The position numbers and the translations under genes are program-made. A DNA stretch of 16,419 nt from Burkholderiaceae bacterium (GTDB taxonomy: Bacteria > Pseudomonadota > Gammaproteobacteria > Burkholderiales > Burkholderiaceae_E): NCBI GenBank assembly GCA_023258775.1, contig JALQWJ010000003.1, positions 1 through 16,419 of the forward strand, in the 5' to 3' direction. How positions within the stretch are numbered: position 1 is the stretch's first letter; the number at the start of each line of letters is the position of its first letter. Shown here in pieces: positions 8,652 to 15,420 of this stretch. The notes under the pieces are model-generated. The model was given only the letters and a program-made list of their open reading frames with translations, ran no database searches and was not told the origin of the DNA.

Positions 8652-8658
8652 TCCTCCC
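8652..8658 (-). promoter_or_regulatory. Ribosome binding site of prpE
   Basis: GGGAGGA on the minus strand, seven bases before ATG 8644. The nearby ATG 8650 has almost no spacing from it, and the upstream extension to 8740 lacks family similarity, so this site sets the prpE start. Confidence 0.75.
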
Positions 8659-8776
8659 GATAAACGATCAGGAATATTATGCCGCTGCAACTGACAATTG
8701 GCTGACGCGCTGCGAGCAGCACATGAAAGACAGGGCCCAAGGGCTTGAATGCAAGAAGATTTATGTTGAAAAGCCT

Positions 8777-8805
8777 TTGACATGAGCGGCTTATTCGCTT
8801 AGCCT
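8777..8805 (+). promoter_or_regulatory. Candidate sigma-70 promoter for the NlpC/P60 gene
   Basis: A consensus -35 hexamer TTGACA (8777-8782) is followed after 17 bases by TAGCCT (8800-8805), a poor but acceptable -10. It ends about 31 bases before ATG 8837. It is the best-looking promoter in the 192-bp divergent gap between prpE and the peptidase gene. Read from sequence only. Confidence 0.4.
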
Positions 8806-8836
8806 GCGCGCATGTTTAAACACTTGGACGTTTGGC

Positions 8837-9748
8837 ATGCATAGTCACGCAGTGCGGAACGCATGGCGGTCTTGCGCGAGCTTGCTCTGCGTTTTGCTGT
8901 TGCAAATAGTCTTGCTTGGTAATGCCAAGGCTAACAACACCTCGGATGGGCCATTCACTGAGAGCGTGAGTCTGCCCGCTGAAGTGATTGTGCGGTCTCT
9001 TTCCTTAATGGGAATTACCTATCGCTGGGGCGGAAATCTGCCAGAAACGGGCATGGATTGCAGCGGCTTTGTTCGTCATGTGTTTCACGAGGCTGCAGGA
9101 CTCATATTGCCTCGCAAGAGCGAAGAAATGAGCCGGGCGGCGACGTCGATCGGTAAAGAATACTTACTCCCCGGTGATTTGGTGTTTTTCAACACCCAGC
9201 GACGCGGCTTTTCCCACGTTGGTATTTACCTCGGTGATGACAAATTTGTACACGCCCCCGCCAAAGGAAAATCGATCCGGATCGACTCCATGGGCGATCG
9301 CTATTGGGTCAGGCGCTTTGACGGCGCCCGCCGAGTCATGGGTGAGCTTCCCAACCAGGATCCTGCAGCGCTTGACCAGCTTATTGATCGTACGCTTGCG
9401 CGTATCGGTGTCCCACTTCATGAACTTGAGGGCTCGGTTCACGCGTCTGGCACAGCCTCAGCGATGGCAAATCAAAGTAGCGGCGGTCTTTTTTCAGGTG
9501 CCCAATGGCGCAGACAAGCGGCAGCAGCACAGGCGTACATTGAGGAGCAACGCCCGTATGCTGGGGCGGCAATGACTGTGGCTGATACCCGCACTGCTTC
9601 AAACCACGAGGCTAGGCCATCGCTGATTCCTGCCATGCAACAACAAGCCGCCAAAGCGAAAGCAAAACCCAACCAAACCAAACCGGCAAGTAAGCCTAAC
9701 CAACGCAAAGCAAAACCAAGCCAGCGCCCTAAGGCACAACGTGCTTAA
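8837..9748 (+). CDS. Secreted NlpC/P60 family cell-wall peptidase
   Basis: A 303-residue exported protein, probably a peptidoglycan D,L- or L,D-endopeptidase that trims stem peptides. The N-terminus is a signal peptide (hydrophobic stretch about 14-28, likely cleavage near NAKA at 32). The NlpC/P60 domain spans about residues 48-165. It shows nucleophile C75 in MDCSGFVRHVF, catalytic His127 in FSHVGIYLG and the third polar residue His139 in FVHAP, so it should be active. The second half is low in recognisable motifs and ends in a tail rich in Lys, Pro and Gln (from about residue 270), strongly basic and probably disordered; it may help binding to an acidic surface. ATG 8837 has only a weak GGA ahead of it. 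Divergent from prpE and convergent with the patatin gene; no operon partner. Confidence 0.9.
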   Translation: MHSHAVRNAWRSCASLLCVLLLQIVLLGNAKANNTSDGPFTESVSLPAEVIVRSLSLMGITYRWGGNLPETGMDCSGFVRHVFHEAAGLILPRKSEEMSRAATSIGKEYLLPGDLVFFNTQRRGFSHVGIYLGDDKFVHAPAKGKSIRIDSMGDRYWVRRFDGARRVMGELPNQDPAALDQLIDRTLARIGVPLHELEGSVHASGTASAMANQSSGGLFSGAQWRRQAAAAQAYIEEQRPYAGAAMTVADTRTASNHEARPSLIPAMQQQAAKAKAKPNQTKPASKPNQRKAKPSQRPKAQRA

Positions 9749-9765
9749 GTAAGCCTGCCGAGCGA

Positions 9766-9885
9766 TCTTCACCCTCTTTGAGACATCTACAGCCTCGTTG
9801 AGACATCTTCAGCCTCATTGAGACATCTTCAGCCGCATTAAGCCATCTACAACGTCGTTGAGATTTCCACAGCTTCATGGTGAGC
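9766..9885. repeat. Six tandem copies of a 20-bp repeat
   Basis: Units begin at 9766, 9786, 9806, 9826, 9846 and 9866, with consensus close to TCTTCAGCCTCATTGAGACA. The second and third units are best conserved; the outer ones decay, the last strongly. The core CTCATTGAG is a nine-base palindrome with a one-base centre, so each unit can fold a tiny hairpin. The array fills the convergent gap between the NlpC/P60 gene and the patatin gene, and its last unit contains the patatin stop codon (9875-9877). There are no spacers, so it is a minisatellite-like tandem repeat and not a CRISPR. It may act in transcription termination; this is inferred from position. Confidence 0.9.
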
Positions 9886-10828
9886 TAGGCAGACCAAGCA
9901 TTTGTTTCCACTTGGCAAGCGAAGCGAGCATCGCCTTTTCGCCTTCTGCGATCGCTTCAGGCCTTGTGCTGAAGTCAATCGCTGAGCGCTGAAAAACCTC
10001 AGGGCGAAGTACCAGGTCAGCCTCTGAAAGCTCGGCTTGGCCGAGGTGTTCGCCCATGATGTTAATGGTTTGCATCAGAAGTTCGCCTAGGCTCTGGGTT
10101 GCCTGAAACTGCGGCTTGGCAGAGATATCCACCGCGAGCACACGCTTTGCACCCATTGAACGTGCCAAGCGAACCGGAACCGGCGAGGCCAGGCCGCCAT
10201 CTACATACTCGCGACCGGCAACTTGTACAGGCTGGAAAACGCCAGGGACCGCTGCAGAAGCTCGCACCGCGATCCCTGCATTACCCTTATCGAAAACAAC
10301 CAGTTTGCCGGACCAAAGATCGACCGCAGTGGCGGCAAAGCGACGGGGGAAGCGCTCAATGGGTTTGTTGGCAACATGACGATTGACGAAATCGGCAAGC
10401 GCTTGCCCCTTGAGTAGGGCTCGAGTACTAAACGCCCAATCTCCAAGCGATGATTGGTCAAAGGAAAGCGCAACCGAGCGTAAGGTAGCGGCGTCCATTC
10501 CACTTGCCCAAAGAGCACCAACGAGGGCCCCTGCACTGGTGCCGACCACGAAATCGGGTATGAGCCCAGCACGCTCTAAGACCTGGATCACCCCGATATG
10601 CGCCAGACCGCGCGCAGCTCCGCCTCCTAGCGCAAGTGCCCAGGGCGATTTTGCGGATGTTGAAGGTCCCGCGGGGTCGACGGGTTTTTCTCCAGGTGTT
10701 CCTAGGGATCCAAGGTCGTCTCTTGTTGGCGCAGTGCTCGCGCAACTTTGTAACATGCCCCCGGCACACAGAAGACCTAAAAACTGCCTCCTCCTTTTGT
10801 TCAGCACCGACTCCAATTCAGTAAACAT
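9875..10828 (-). CDS. Patatin-like phospholipase, probable lipoprotein (RssA-like)
   Basis: A 317-residue serine hydrolase of the patatin family, probably acting on phospholipids at the envelope. After a basic N-terminus (KRRRQ) and a short hydrophobic stretch comes a plausible lipobox, LQSC, with C29 as the lipidated residue; the basic, proline- and glycine-rich linker to about 61 supports export. The catalytic domain shows the oxyanion glycine motif GGGAARG (68-74), the nucleophile S98 in GTSAG, and the catalytic aspartate D210 in VDGGL. RASAAVPGVFQPV (189-201) is also typical of bacterial patatins near RssA. ATG 10828 has no clear ribosome site; a GTG at 10807 has GGAG three bases ahead and would still leave the lipobox intact. 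The stop codon lies inside the last 20-bp repeat unit. No neighbour suggests a more specific role. Confidence 0.88.
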   Translation of the reverse strand: MFTELESVLNKRRRQFLGLLCAGGMLQSCASTAPTRDDLGSLGTPGEKPVDPAGPSTSAKSPWALALGGGAARGLAHIGVIQVLERAGLIPDFVVGTSAGALVGALWASGMDAATLRSVALSFDQSSLGDWAFSTRALLKGQALADFVNRHVANKPIERFPRRFAATAVDLWSGKLVVFDKGNAGIAVRASAAVPGVFQPVQVAGREYVDGGLASPVPVRLARSMGAKRVLAVDISAKPQFQATQSLGELLMQTINIMGEHLGQAELSEADLVLRPEVFQRSAIDFSTRPEAIAEGEKAMLASLAKWKQMLGLPSSP

Positions 10829-10845
10829 AGTCTTTAGGTATTAGA

Positions 10846-10874
10846 TTGCAAATAGGAATAATTTCGTTTAAGAT
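10846..10874 (+). promoter_or_regulatory. Candidate promoter for the Fe(III) binding-protein gene
   Basis: TTGCAA (10846-10851), a 17-base spacer rich in A and T, and TAAGAT (10869-10874) make a moderate sigma-70 promoter, each hexamer matching four of six positions. It would give a leader of about 170 bases before ATG 11051. The A/T-rich spacer is the sort of place a Fur operator would sit, but no convincing Fur box is visible. Confidence 0.35.
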
Positions 10875-10898
10875 GCATTCATTGGATATCTAGCCGCG

Positions 10899-10930
10899 CA
10901 AACTCTGGCCGAAGCAAACTCTGGCCGAAC
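10899..10930. repeat. Tandem 16-bp duplication in the divergent intergenic region
   Basis: CAAACTCTGGCCGAAG (10899-10914) is followed directly by CAAACTCTGGCCGAAC (10915-10930), identical except for the last base. It lies in the 222-bp gap between the patatin gene and the Fe(III) binding-protein gene, downstream of the candidate promoter, and would sit in the 5' leader. It looks like a recent slippage duplication. Confidence 0.85.
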
Positions 10931-11050
10931 CTAGCTGTATAGACGACGTAGTCATAGACGCCATAGATCCGATAGCCGCCATGGTGGCAAAAGGGACCGT
11001 AGAGGCCAGATACGCTTCTTCATACATTTTTTATTCATTACGTTAATGCC

Positions 11051-12091
11051 ATGATTCGAATAAAGTTTTTACTGCTAATCGGATTCACTACACTAATGGC
11101 CATTGGCACATCAGCCTGGTCTGCGAATGCCGTGAATATATATTCTGCGCGGCATTATCAAAGCGATGACAAGCTATATGCCGCTTTTACCAAAAACACA
11201 GGCATACAGGTCAATCGGATCGAAGCTGCTGACGAAGCCTTGCTCGAACGACTCCGCAGCGAAGGTAACAATAGCCCCGCTGATGTTTTGATTCTTGTCG
11301 ATGCTGCTCGATTATCGCGCGCTGCGTCAGAAGGTTTGTTTGCACCCAGCGATTCCGATATCTTGCGCCAACGAATTCCAGAAAGGATGCGATCAAGCAA
11401 AGAGTCTCAAGGCTATGCTTGGTGGGGGTTTTCAACACGGGCAAGAATTATTGTCTTTAACAAGCAACGCTTTGGCGACAAACCGCCTTCGAGCTATGCA
11501 TCACTCGCCGACGCGCGTTTCAAAGCGGCGATTTGCACACGTTCGGCCGCCCATCCCTATATGCTCTCGCTGATTGCATCCCAAATCGAGCATCGTGGCG
11601 AGTCTGCGACCCTCAATTGGGCAAAAGCAGTGGTCGCAAATTTTGCTCGACCGCCCCGCGGTGGTGACACCGACCAGATTCGCGCGAGTGCAACCGGCGA
11701 GTGCGGCGTTTCCTTGACCAATACCTATTATCTGGCAAGGCTCATGCGATCAGCAAAGGCAGAGGATCAGGACGTCGTCCGCAAGATAGGCTTTATTTGG
11801 CCAGATCAGGATGGCCATGGAACACATGTCAACGTGACAGGTGGTGGCATCGTCAAACATGCGAAAAACCGAGAGTCGGCAATGCGATTTCTTGAATTCA
11901 TGGCAGGTGATGAGGCGCAGCAAATGCTCGCCGATGGCAACAACGAATGGCCAGCGGTGAGTTCGGTGAAGATTAACAACCCCGCGCTCGATGCAATGGG
12001 ACCATTCAAAGCTGACAAACTACCGATTGCCACCATCGGCGCAAAGCAATCGGCAGCTGTACGCCTTGTTGATCAGGCTGGCTGGCGTTAG
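11051..12091 (+). CDS. Fe(III) ABC transporter periplasmic binding protein (FbpA/FutA type)
   Basis: A 346-residue exported protein that should bind ferric iron in the periplasm for an inner-membrane ABC importer. A signal peptide occupies about residues 1-25 (cleavage near SAWSA or ANA). The mature start VNIYSARHY matches the NVYSxRHY block of FbpA/FutA proteins and supplies candidate ligands H35 and Y36. The paired tyrosines Y226 and Y227 in LTNTYYLARL are the usual iron-coordinating YY motif. The downstream block GTHVNVTGGGIVKHAKN and ALEFMA-like region (MRFLEFMAGDEAQ) also fit. No permease or ATPase gene adjoins it, so its partners must be encoded elsewhere. There is no obvious Shine-Dalgarno before ATG 11051, so the start rests on the signal peptide. 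The 222-bp spacer upstream carries a candidate promoter and a 16-bp duplication. Confidence 0.88.
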   Translation: MIRIKFLLLIGFTTLMAIGTSAWSANAVNIYSARHYQSDDKLYAAFTKNTGIQVNRIEAADEALLERLRSEGNNSPADVLILVDAARLSRAASEGLFAPSDSDILRQRIPERMRSSKESQGYAWWGFSTRARIIVFNKQRFGDKPPSSYASLADARFKAAICTRSAAHPYMLSLIASQIEHRGESATLNWAKAVVANFARPPRGGDTDQIRASATGECGVSLTNTYYLARLMRSAKAEDQDVVRKIGFIWPDQDGHGTHVNVTGGGIVKHAKNRESAMRFLEFMAGDEAQQMLADGNNEWPAVSSVKINNPALDAMGPFKADKLPIATIGAKQSAAVRLVDQAGWR

Positions 12092-12120
12092 AGACTAAAG
12101 CGTGACGGGTCTGAACCGTT

Positions 12121-12180
12121 GCGGACTAATCCCTCCAAGGGCTAAACTGTCCCCCCGAGGGCTAGTCCTTCCAAGGGTTA
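12121..12180. repeat. Cluster of short imperfect repeats with small inverted repeats
   Basis: The convergent gap between the Fe(III) binding-protein gene and the RidA gene contains three related elements centred on CCAAGG (12135), CCGAGG (12155) and CCAAGG (12171). The two outer ones continue as GGCTAAAC or GGTTAAAC and the middle one as GGCTAGTC. Each can fold a small hairpin, for example CCCT-CCA-AGGG and CCTT-CC-AAGG, and GGACTA (12123-12128) is complementary to TAGTCC (12163-12168), which could close a larger structure. Spacing is 20 then 16 bp, so the array is irregular. A terminator role for both flanking genes is plausible but inferred. Confidence 0.65.
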
Positions 12181-12193
12181 AACGATTATGGTG

Positions 12194-12547
12194 CTAGCCA
12201 CAAGCGGCAATTACTTTGATCTCGACCAGATACTTTGGGGTTGCAAGCTTGGCTTCGACCGTGGCGCGCGCTGGCGTATGGCCCTTGGGTACCCAGGCGT
12301 CCCAGACTTGGTTCATCGCGGCAAAATCCCCGATATCTGCCAAATAGATTTGCGCCTGCAATATCTTTGTTTTATCGCTTTGCGCTTCAGCGAGCAAGCG
12401 ATCGATGGCGTCGAGTACTTGTTGGGTTTGCCCCTTTACATCGGCACTGGTGTCCTCGGCAACCTGGCCGGCAAGGTAAACCGTCTCACCGTAAATAACA
12501 GCATCGCTCATGCGAGGACCGACGCCAATACGTTTAATTTCAGTCAT
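12194..12547 (-). CDS. RidA/YjgF family protein (YoaB-like subgroup)
   Basis: A 117-residue cytoplasmic protein of the RidA (YjgF/YER057c/UK114) family, whose founding members hydrolyse reactive enamine/imine intermediates such as 2-aminoacrylate. It lacks the APxAIGPYSQ opening of classical RidA and starts IKRIGVGPRMSDAVIYGETV, like the YoaB-like subgroup. The family arginine that holds the substrate carboxylate is present as R94 in TPARATVEAKL, so imine deaminase activity is possible. The frame is open upstream to 12946, but that stretch is the out-of-frame comEC end. ATG 12547 has AAGGAG ten bases ahead and overlaps the comEC stop by eight bases (ATGACTGA), which suggests translational coupling. 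It is the last gene of lolD-tatD-comEC-ridA in this window; a link to DNA uptake is not implied by the family. Confidence 0.9.
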   Translation of the reverse strand: MTEIKRIGVGPRMSDAVIYGETVYLAGQVAEDTSADVKGQTQQVLDAIDRLLAEAQSDKTKILQAQIYLADIGDFAAMNQVWDAWVPKGHTPARATVEAKLATPKYLVEIKVIAACG

Positions 12548-15389
12548 TGGAATTGAACTCCTTGGATTGGTTTGCAGGTTCGCGTTGGCAAGCGCTTGAG
12601 GGCTGAATGAGTCGAGTCCAATAGCGCTTAACGCGGTTTCGCTCGTTTTGCCATCGGATTTCGCCATCGACCCCGATATGGATCTCGATAGCGCCCTCAA
12701 GATCGGTTCGGCGAAGCGGGATTGTACGTTCGCAAAGACGGTTGAGCGTTTCCCTTTGAGGGTGCCCGTATCGGTTTTGGTACCCTGATTGCACGATAGC
12801 TGCCGCTGGTTTCCAGTAATCGAGCCATATCGCAGCGCTACTGTTTGCCGCCCCATGATGTCCGAGCAACAAAACATCAAGTGCTCTCCCTGGTTCAGCC
12901 GGCTCATGCAACAACACCGAAGCTTCCTGCAATGCGGGTAAGTCACCAGGCAAAAGCAGGCTTCGACCCTGATGTTCGATCAGCAGTACACAGCTGTGCG
13001 CGTTTCGGTTGTTCCTGCTCACCTTACGCAACAACGTCGGTGCTTCAATGACCGGTTGCAATCCACGCTCCGCTTGCGGCGCGCTAGGGGGTGACGGATG
13101 AAGAAAACGTAATCGGGTTTCACCACTAAGGCCTCGGTCTTGCTCGACCCCGTCGCGAGCGGGTCTGCTCTGGTCATTTGGTCCAATTATCTCCACGCCC
13201 CGATGACAGGGTTTCACGTCCAAGCCACCGAGACTTGGTTCGGTGTTTGGTGAGCCCGAAAGAATTTGACCAATTCGCAAGTGCCGCTGAAGACTTAAGG
13301 CTCCGCCGGTGTGGTCAAGATCGGCATGGGATAGCACCATCAGGTCCAGGGATTCAATGCCGCGGCTTCGTAGTACAGGCAGGATTGACTGAAAGCCTGC
13401 GTTTCTTCCATCGCTTCTCGCATCTAGACTCCAGGCGGGGCCGCTGTCGTAGAGCAAACTGAACTTAGGGGATTGCACAAGGACAGCACTACCCTGTCCA
13501 ACGTCAAAAAACAGTATCCTTAGTTCACCCTCTGCTGGTCGATCGTCTGGCCAGAACATCAGTGGGAGCAGCAAGAGTGCCACCGCCCAGCGTGGCCAGG
13601 GCGCAAGCGGCCAAATCAACATCACGCAAGCAATTACGGCGATTGCGATAATACCCTCGGGCGGTAAGGCGCTATGACTGCTAATCCATGTCCACTGCGC
13701 CATCACATCAAGCAAACTCAAGCTCTTTTCTGTGATGACACTCAGGTAATACAACGGTAAGGCAGCCAGCGAGCTTGATATCGACGCAACAAAAGCTAAT
13801 AAGAGTGATGCTGGCGTGATCACGAAGCCTATCCAGGGAATCGCAAGCGCATTGGCAAAAGGCGCAACCCAGGAAATTTGCGCAAAAAACAGCACGGAAA
13901 GCGGAATCATTGCCACACTGGCTGCCCACTGCCCTCGAAACGCCTCATGCAAGCTGGACTTGATCGATTGCCAAGCGACGAGCGACCGCTGCTGTTCAGG
14001 ATTTATCGGTCGCTCCATCGCCTGACCGCTCAGCACAAGCGCTGCCACCGCGGCAAAAGAGAGCCAAAAGCCTGCGGAAACAACTGCCCAGGGGTCAATT
14101 AAACAAACAATCACACCTGCACAAGACAAAACAGCCTGTGGAGCATGGCGCCTACCACTTAGGCTCATCAGCCCTGTCACCAGCACCATGGCGCAGGTTC
14201 GCTGTGCTGGCAGTCCGAAGCCTGCAATTAAGGTATAGGCAATTGCACCGAAGCTTGCGAACAAGACCCGCGGCACAGCCATGGTGTGCCAGCGCATACT
14301 GAGCAAATTCGATGCGCCCACGAGGCGCAACAGGCCTACCCCAAAAAAAGCGGAAAACCCTGCGAACATGGTCACATGTGAACCCGAAATCGACAATAAA
14401 TGACCGACACCGGTTCGATTGAAGGCATCCCACTGTTCCGGGTCTAACCCCTCCCCGCTGCCAATCACAAGCGCTTCGATCACTGCCATCGCACGTGCCA
14501 GATGGGGCGAGGTCGCACTTTGGTTGTCAGGATCTCTCCCCGACAATCGTCCGCTGCGGTCGGGATCACCAGCAAGAAAACTCGCCCTCAACGACAGGCG
14601 TAACTGTTCACGCGCACGATGCACCCAGGCAAGCGGATGCATGGCGATGTCTTCAAGCTTTTCGATATGGGATTCTGGTGCAGCACCCCGGGCGACCCAA
14701 TCCGATTGAAGGGCAAGACGCTCTAGATCCGATCCACCAGGATTACGCTGAGCATGTAATGCCTTTAAGCGTAAGTCCATGTGCCAGACGCTGCCGGCAC
14801 GAATGCTCGCGATTGCAGAAGCCGCTGCAGGCGGCGCCCCATTGTTGTGAGACGCTCTCGTCGATACGGCAGCAGAAAACTTGGACGCATTAATTTTCAC
14901 AAGCACCGTTGAACCGACCGGGCACCAGGAAGTAGCTTGTACGCAGGCTTGAACACGAAGGGGAAAGCTCGCGCTAGGCGGAAATTGCTCATGACGAACA
15001 AGTCCATCGACAAAACCACGAAGCACGAGGCGCTCTCCCTCGAGAGGCAAAGGTAATCGGTTTTTCAGCGCAGCATCGGCCTGCAAACTCGCCCAGAAGA
15101 ATCCCGCAAGAAAGCTCAGGATTGGCCATGTAAGTGCGCCCGCCTGTCCAAAACCAGTTCCGAAAGCACGCGCCAAACCAACGAGGCCAAAACCCAGTAG
15201 GCTAAGGCTCAGCGGGACAACAGCAATCTGCCACAACGGATCAAAACTAGCCTGCCACAGCGGGCCAGCTATCCCAAGCGTAGCGAAAAGTTGCTTAAGG
15301 GTCGGTATTTCTGCAAGCTGTTGAACAAAGAGGCAGCCGGCCATGAAAAACCAACCCGGATGAAGGCTGACGGGTGCAAGAGGATTCAC
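12540..15389 (-). CDS. comEC: DNA internalization-related competence protein ComEC/Rec2
   Basis: ComEC forms the inner-membrane channel that carries single-stranded DNA into the cytoplasm during natural transformation. The 949-residue protein is full length for proteobacteria. The order is: N-terminal membrane helices and a DUF4131-type region (about 1-250), the Competence membrane domain (about 300-600, with GVGHLLSISGSHVTM at 327-341), then a metallo-beta-lactamase-like domain from about 622 (ILFFDVGQGSAVLV). The last carries SHADLDHTGG at 687-696, LLLPGDL at 811-817 and GHHGAANSS at 843-851, all consistent with an intact nuclease-like fold. The start is GTG 15389, 31 bp after tatD, with only a weak ribosome site; ATG 15341 is an alternative but drops conserved N-terminal sequence. 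A charged segment rich in Asp, Arg and Ser (about 274-296) precedes the competence domain. It overlaps the RidA gene by eight bases. Confidence 0.95.
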   Translation of the reverse strand: MNPLAPVSLHPGWFFMAGCLFVQQLAEIPTLKQLFATLGIAGPLWQASFDPLWQIAVVPLSLSLLGFGLVGLARAFGTGFGQAGALTWPILSFLAGFFWASLQADAALKNRLPLPLEGERLVLRGFVDGLVRHEQFPPSASFPLRVQACVQATSWCPVGSTVLVKINASKFSAAVSTRASHNNGAPPAAASAIASIRAGSVWHMDLRLKALHAQRNPGGSDLERLALQSDWVARGAAPESHIEKLEDIAMHPLAWVHRAREQLRLSLRASFLAGDPDRSGRLSGRDPDNQSATSPHLARAMAVIEALVIGSGEGLDPEQWDAFNRTGVGHLLSISGSHVTMFAGFSAFFGVGLLRLVGASNLLSMRWHTMAVPRVLFASFGAIAYTLIAGFGLPAQRTCAMVLVTGLMSLSGRRHAPQAVLSCAGVIVCLIDPWAVVSAGFWLSFAAVAALVLSGQAMERPINPEQQRSLVAWQSIKSSLHEAFRGQWAASVAMIPLSVLFFAQISWVAPFANALAIPWIGFVITPASLLLAFVASISSSLAALPLYYLSVITEKSLSLLDVMAQWTWISSHSALPPEGIIAIAVIACVMLIWPLAPWPRWAVALLLLPLMFWPDDRPAEGELRILFFDVGQGSAVLVQSPKFSLLYDSGPAWSLDARSDGRNAGFQSILPVLRSRGIESLDLMVLSHADLDHTGGALSLQRHLRIGQILSGSPNTEPSLGGLDVKPCHRGVEIIGPNDQSRPARDGVEQDRGLSGETRLRFLHPSPPSAPQAERGLQPVIEAPTLLRKVSRNNRNAHSCVLLIEHQGRSLLLPGDLPALQEASVLLHEPAEPGRALDVLLLGHHGAANSSAAIWLDYWKPAAAIVQSGYQNRYGHPQRETLNRLCERTIPLRRTDLEGAIEIHIGVDGEIRWQNERNRVKRYWTRLIQPSSACQREPANQSKEFNSND
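12558..12563 (-). promoter_or_regulatory. Ribosome binding site of the RidA-family gene
   Basis: AAGGAG on the minus strand, ten bases before ATG 12547, lying inside the last codons of comEC. It settles the RidA start against the longer overlapping frame. Confidence 0.7.
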
Positions 15390-15398
15390 CCTTGCAGA

Positions 15399-15420
15399 GT
15401 CCTAAAGCGGACTAATGTCC
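15399..15420 (-). other. Alternating GTCC/GGAC inverted repeats between tatD and comEC
   Basis: GTCC (15399-15402), GGAC (15409-15412) and GTCC (15417-15420) can pair in two mutually exclusive four-pair hairpins just ahead of the comEC GTG start. The segment also shares the ten-mer GCGGACTAAT (15407-15416) and the eight-mer CTAAAGCG (15402-15409) with the repeat cluster near 12095-12130. Short stems make a regulatory role speculative. Confidence 0.35.

Noticed and set aside
8698..8713. Sigma-54 type promoter (GG and GC ten bases apart)
   Set aside because: The spacing fits but most other consensus positions do not, and it points toward the peptidase gene and away from prpE, which is the gene known to use sigma-54 in enterobacteria.
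8645..8740. 32-codon N-terminal extension of prpE
   Set aside because: The strong GGGAGGA site and the normal PrpE length fix the start at 8644.
10849..10867. Fur box within the candidate promoter of the iron-binding protein gene
   Set aside because: A/T-rich but with too few matches to the Fur 19-mer or its hexamer units to support a call.
12548..12946. N-terminal extension of the RidA-family protein
   Set aside because: The extension overlaps the comEC 3' end out of frame, lacks family similarity, and a good ribosome site precedes ATG 12547.
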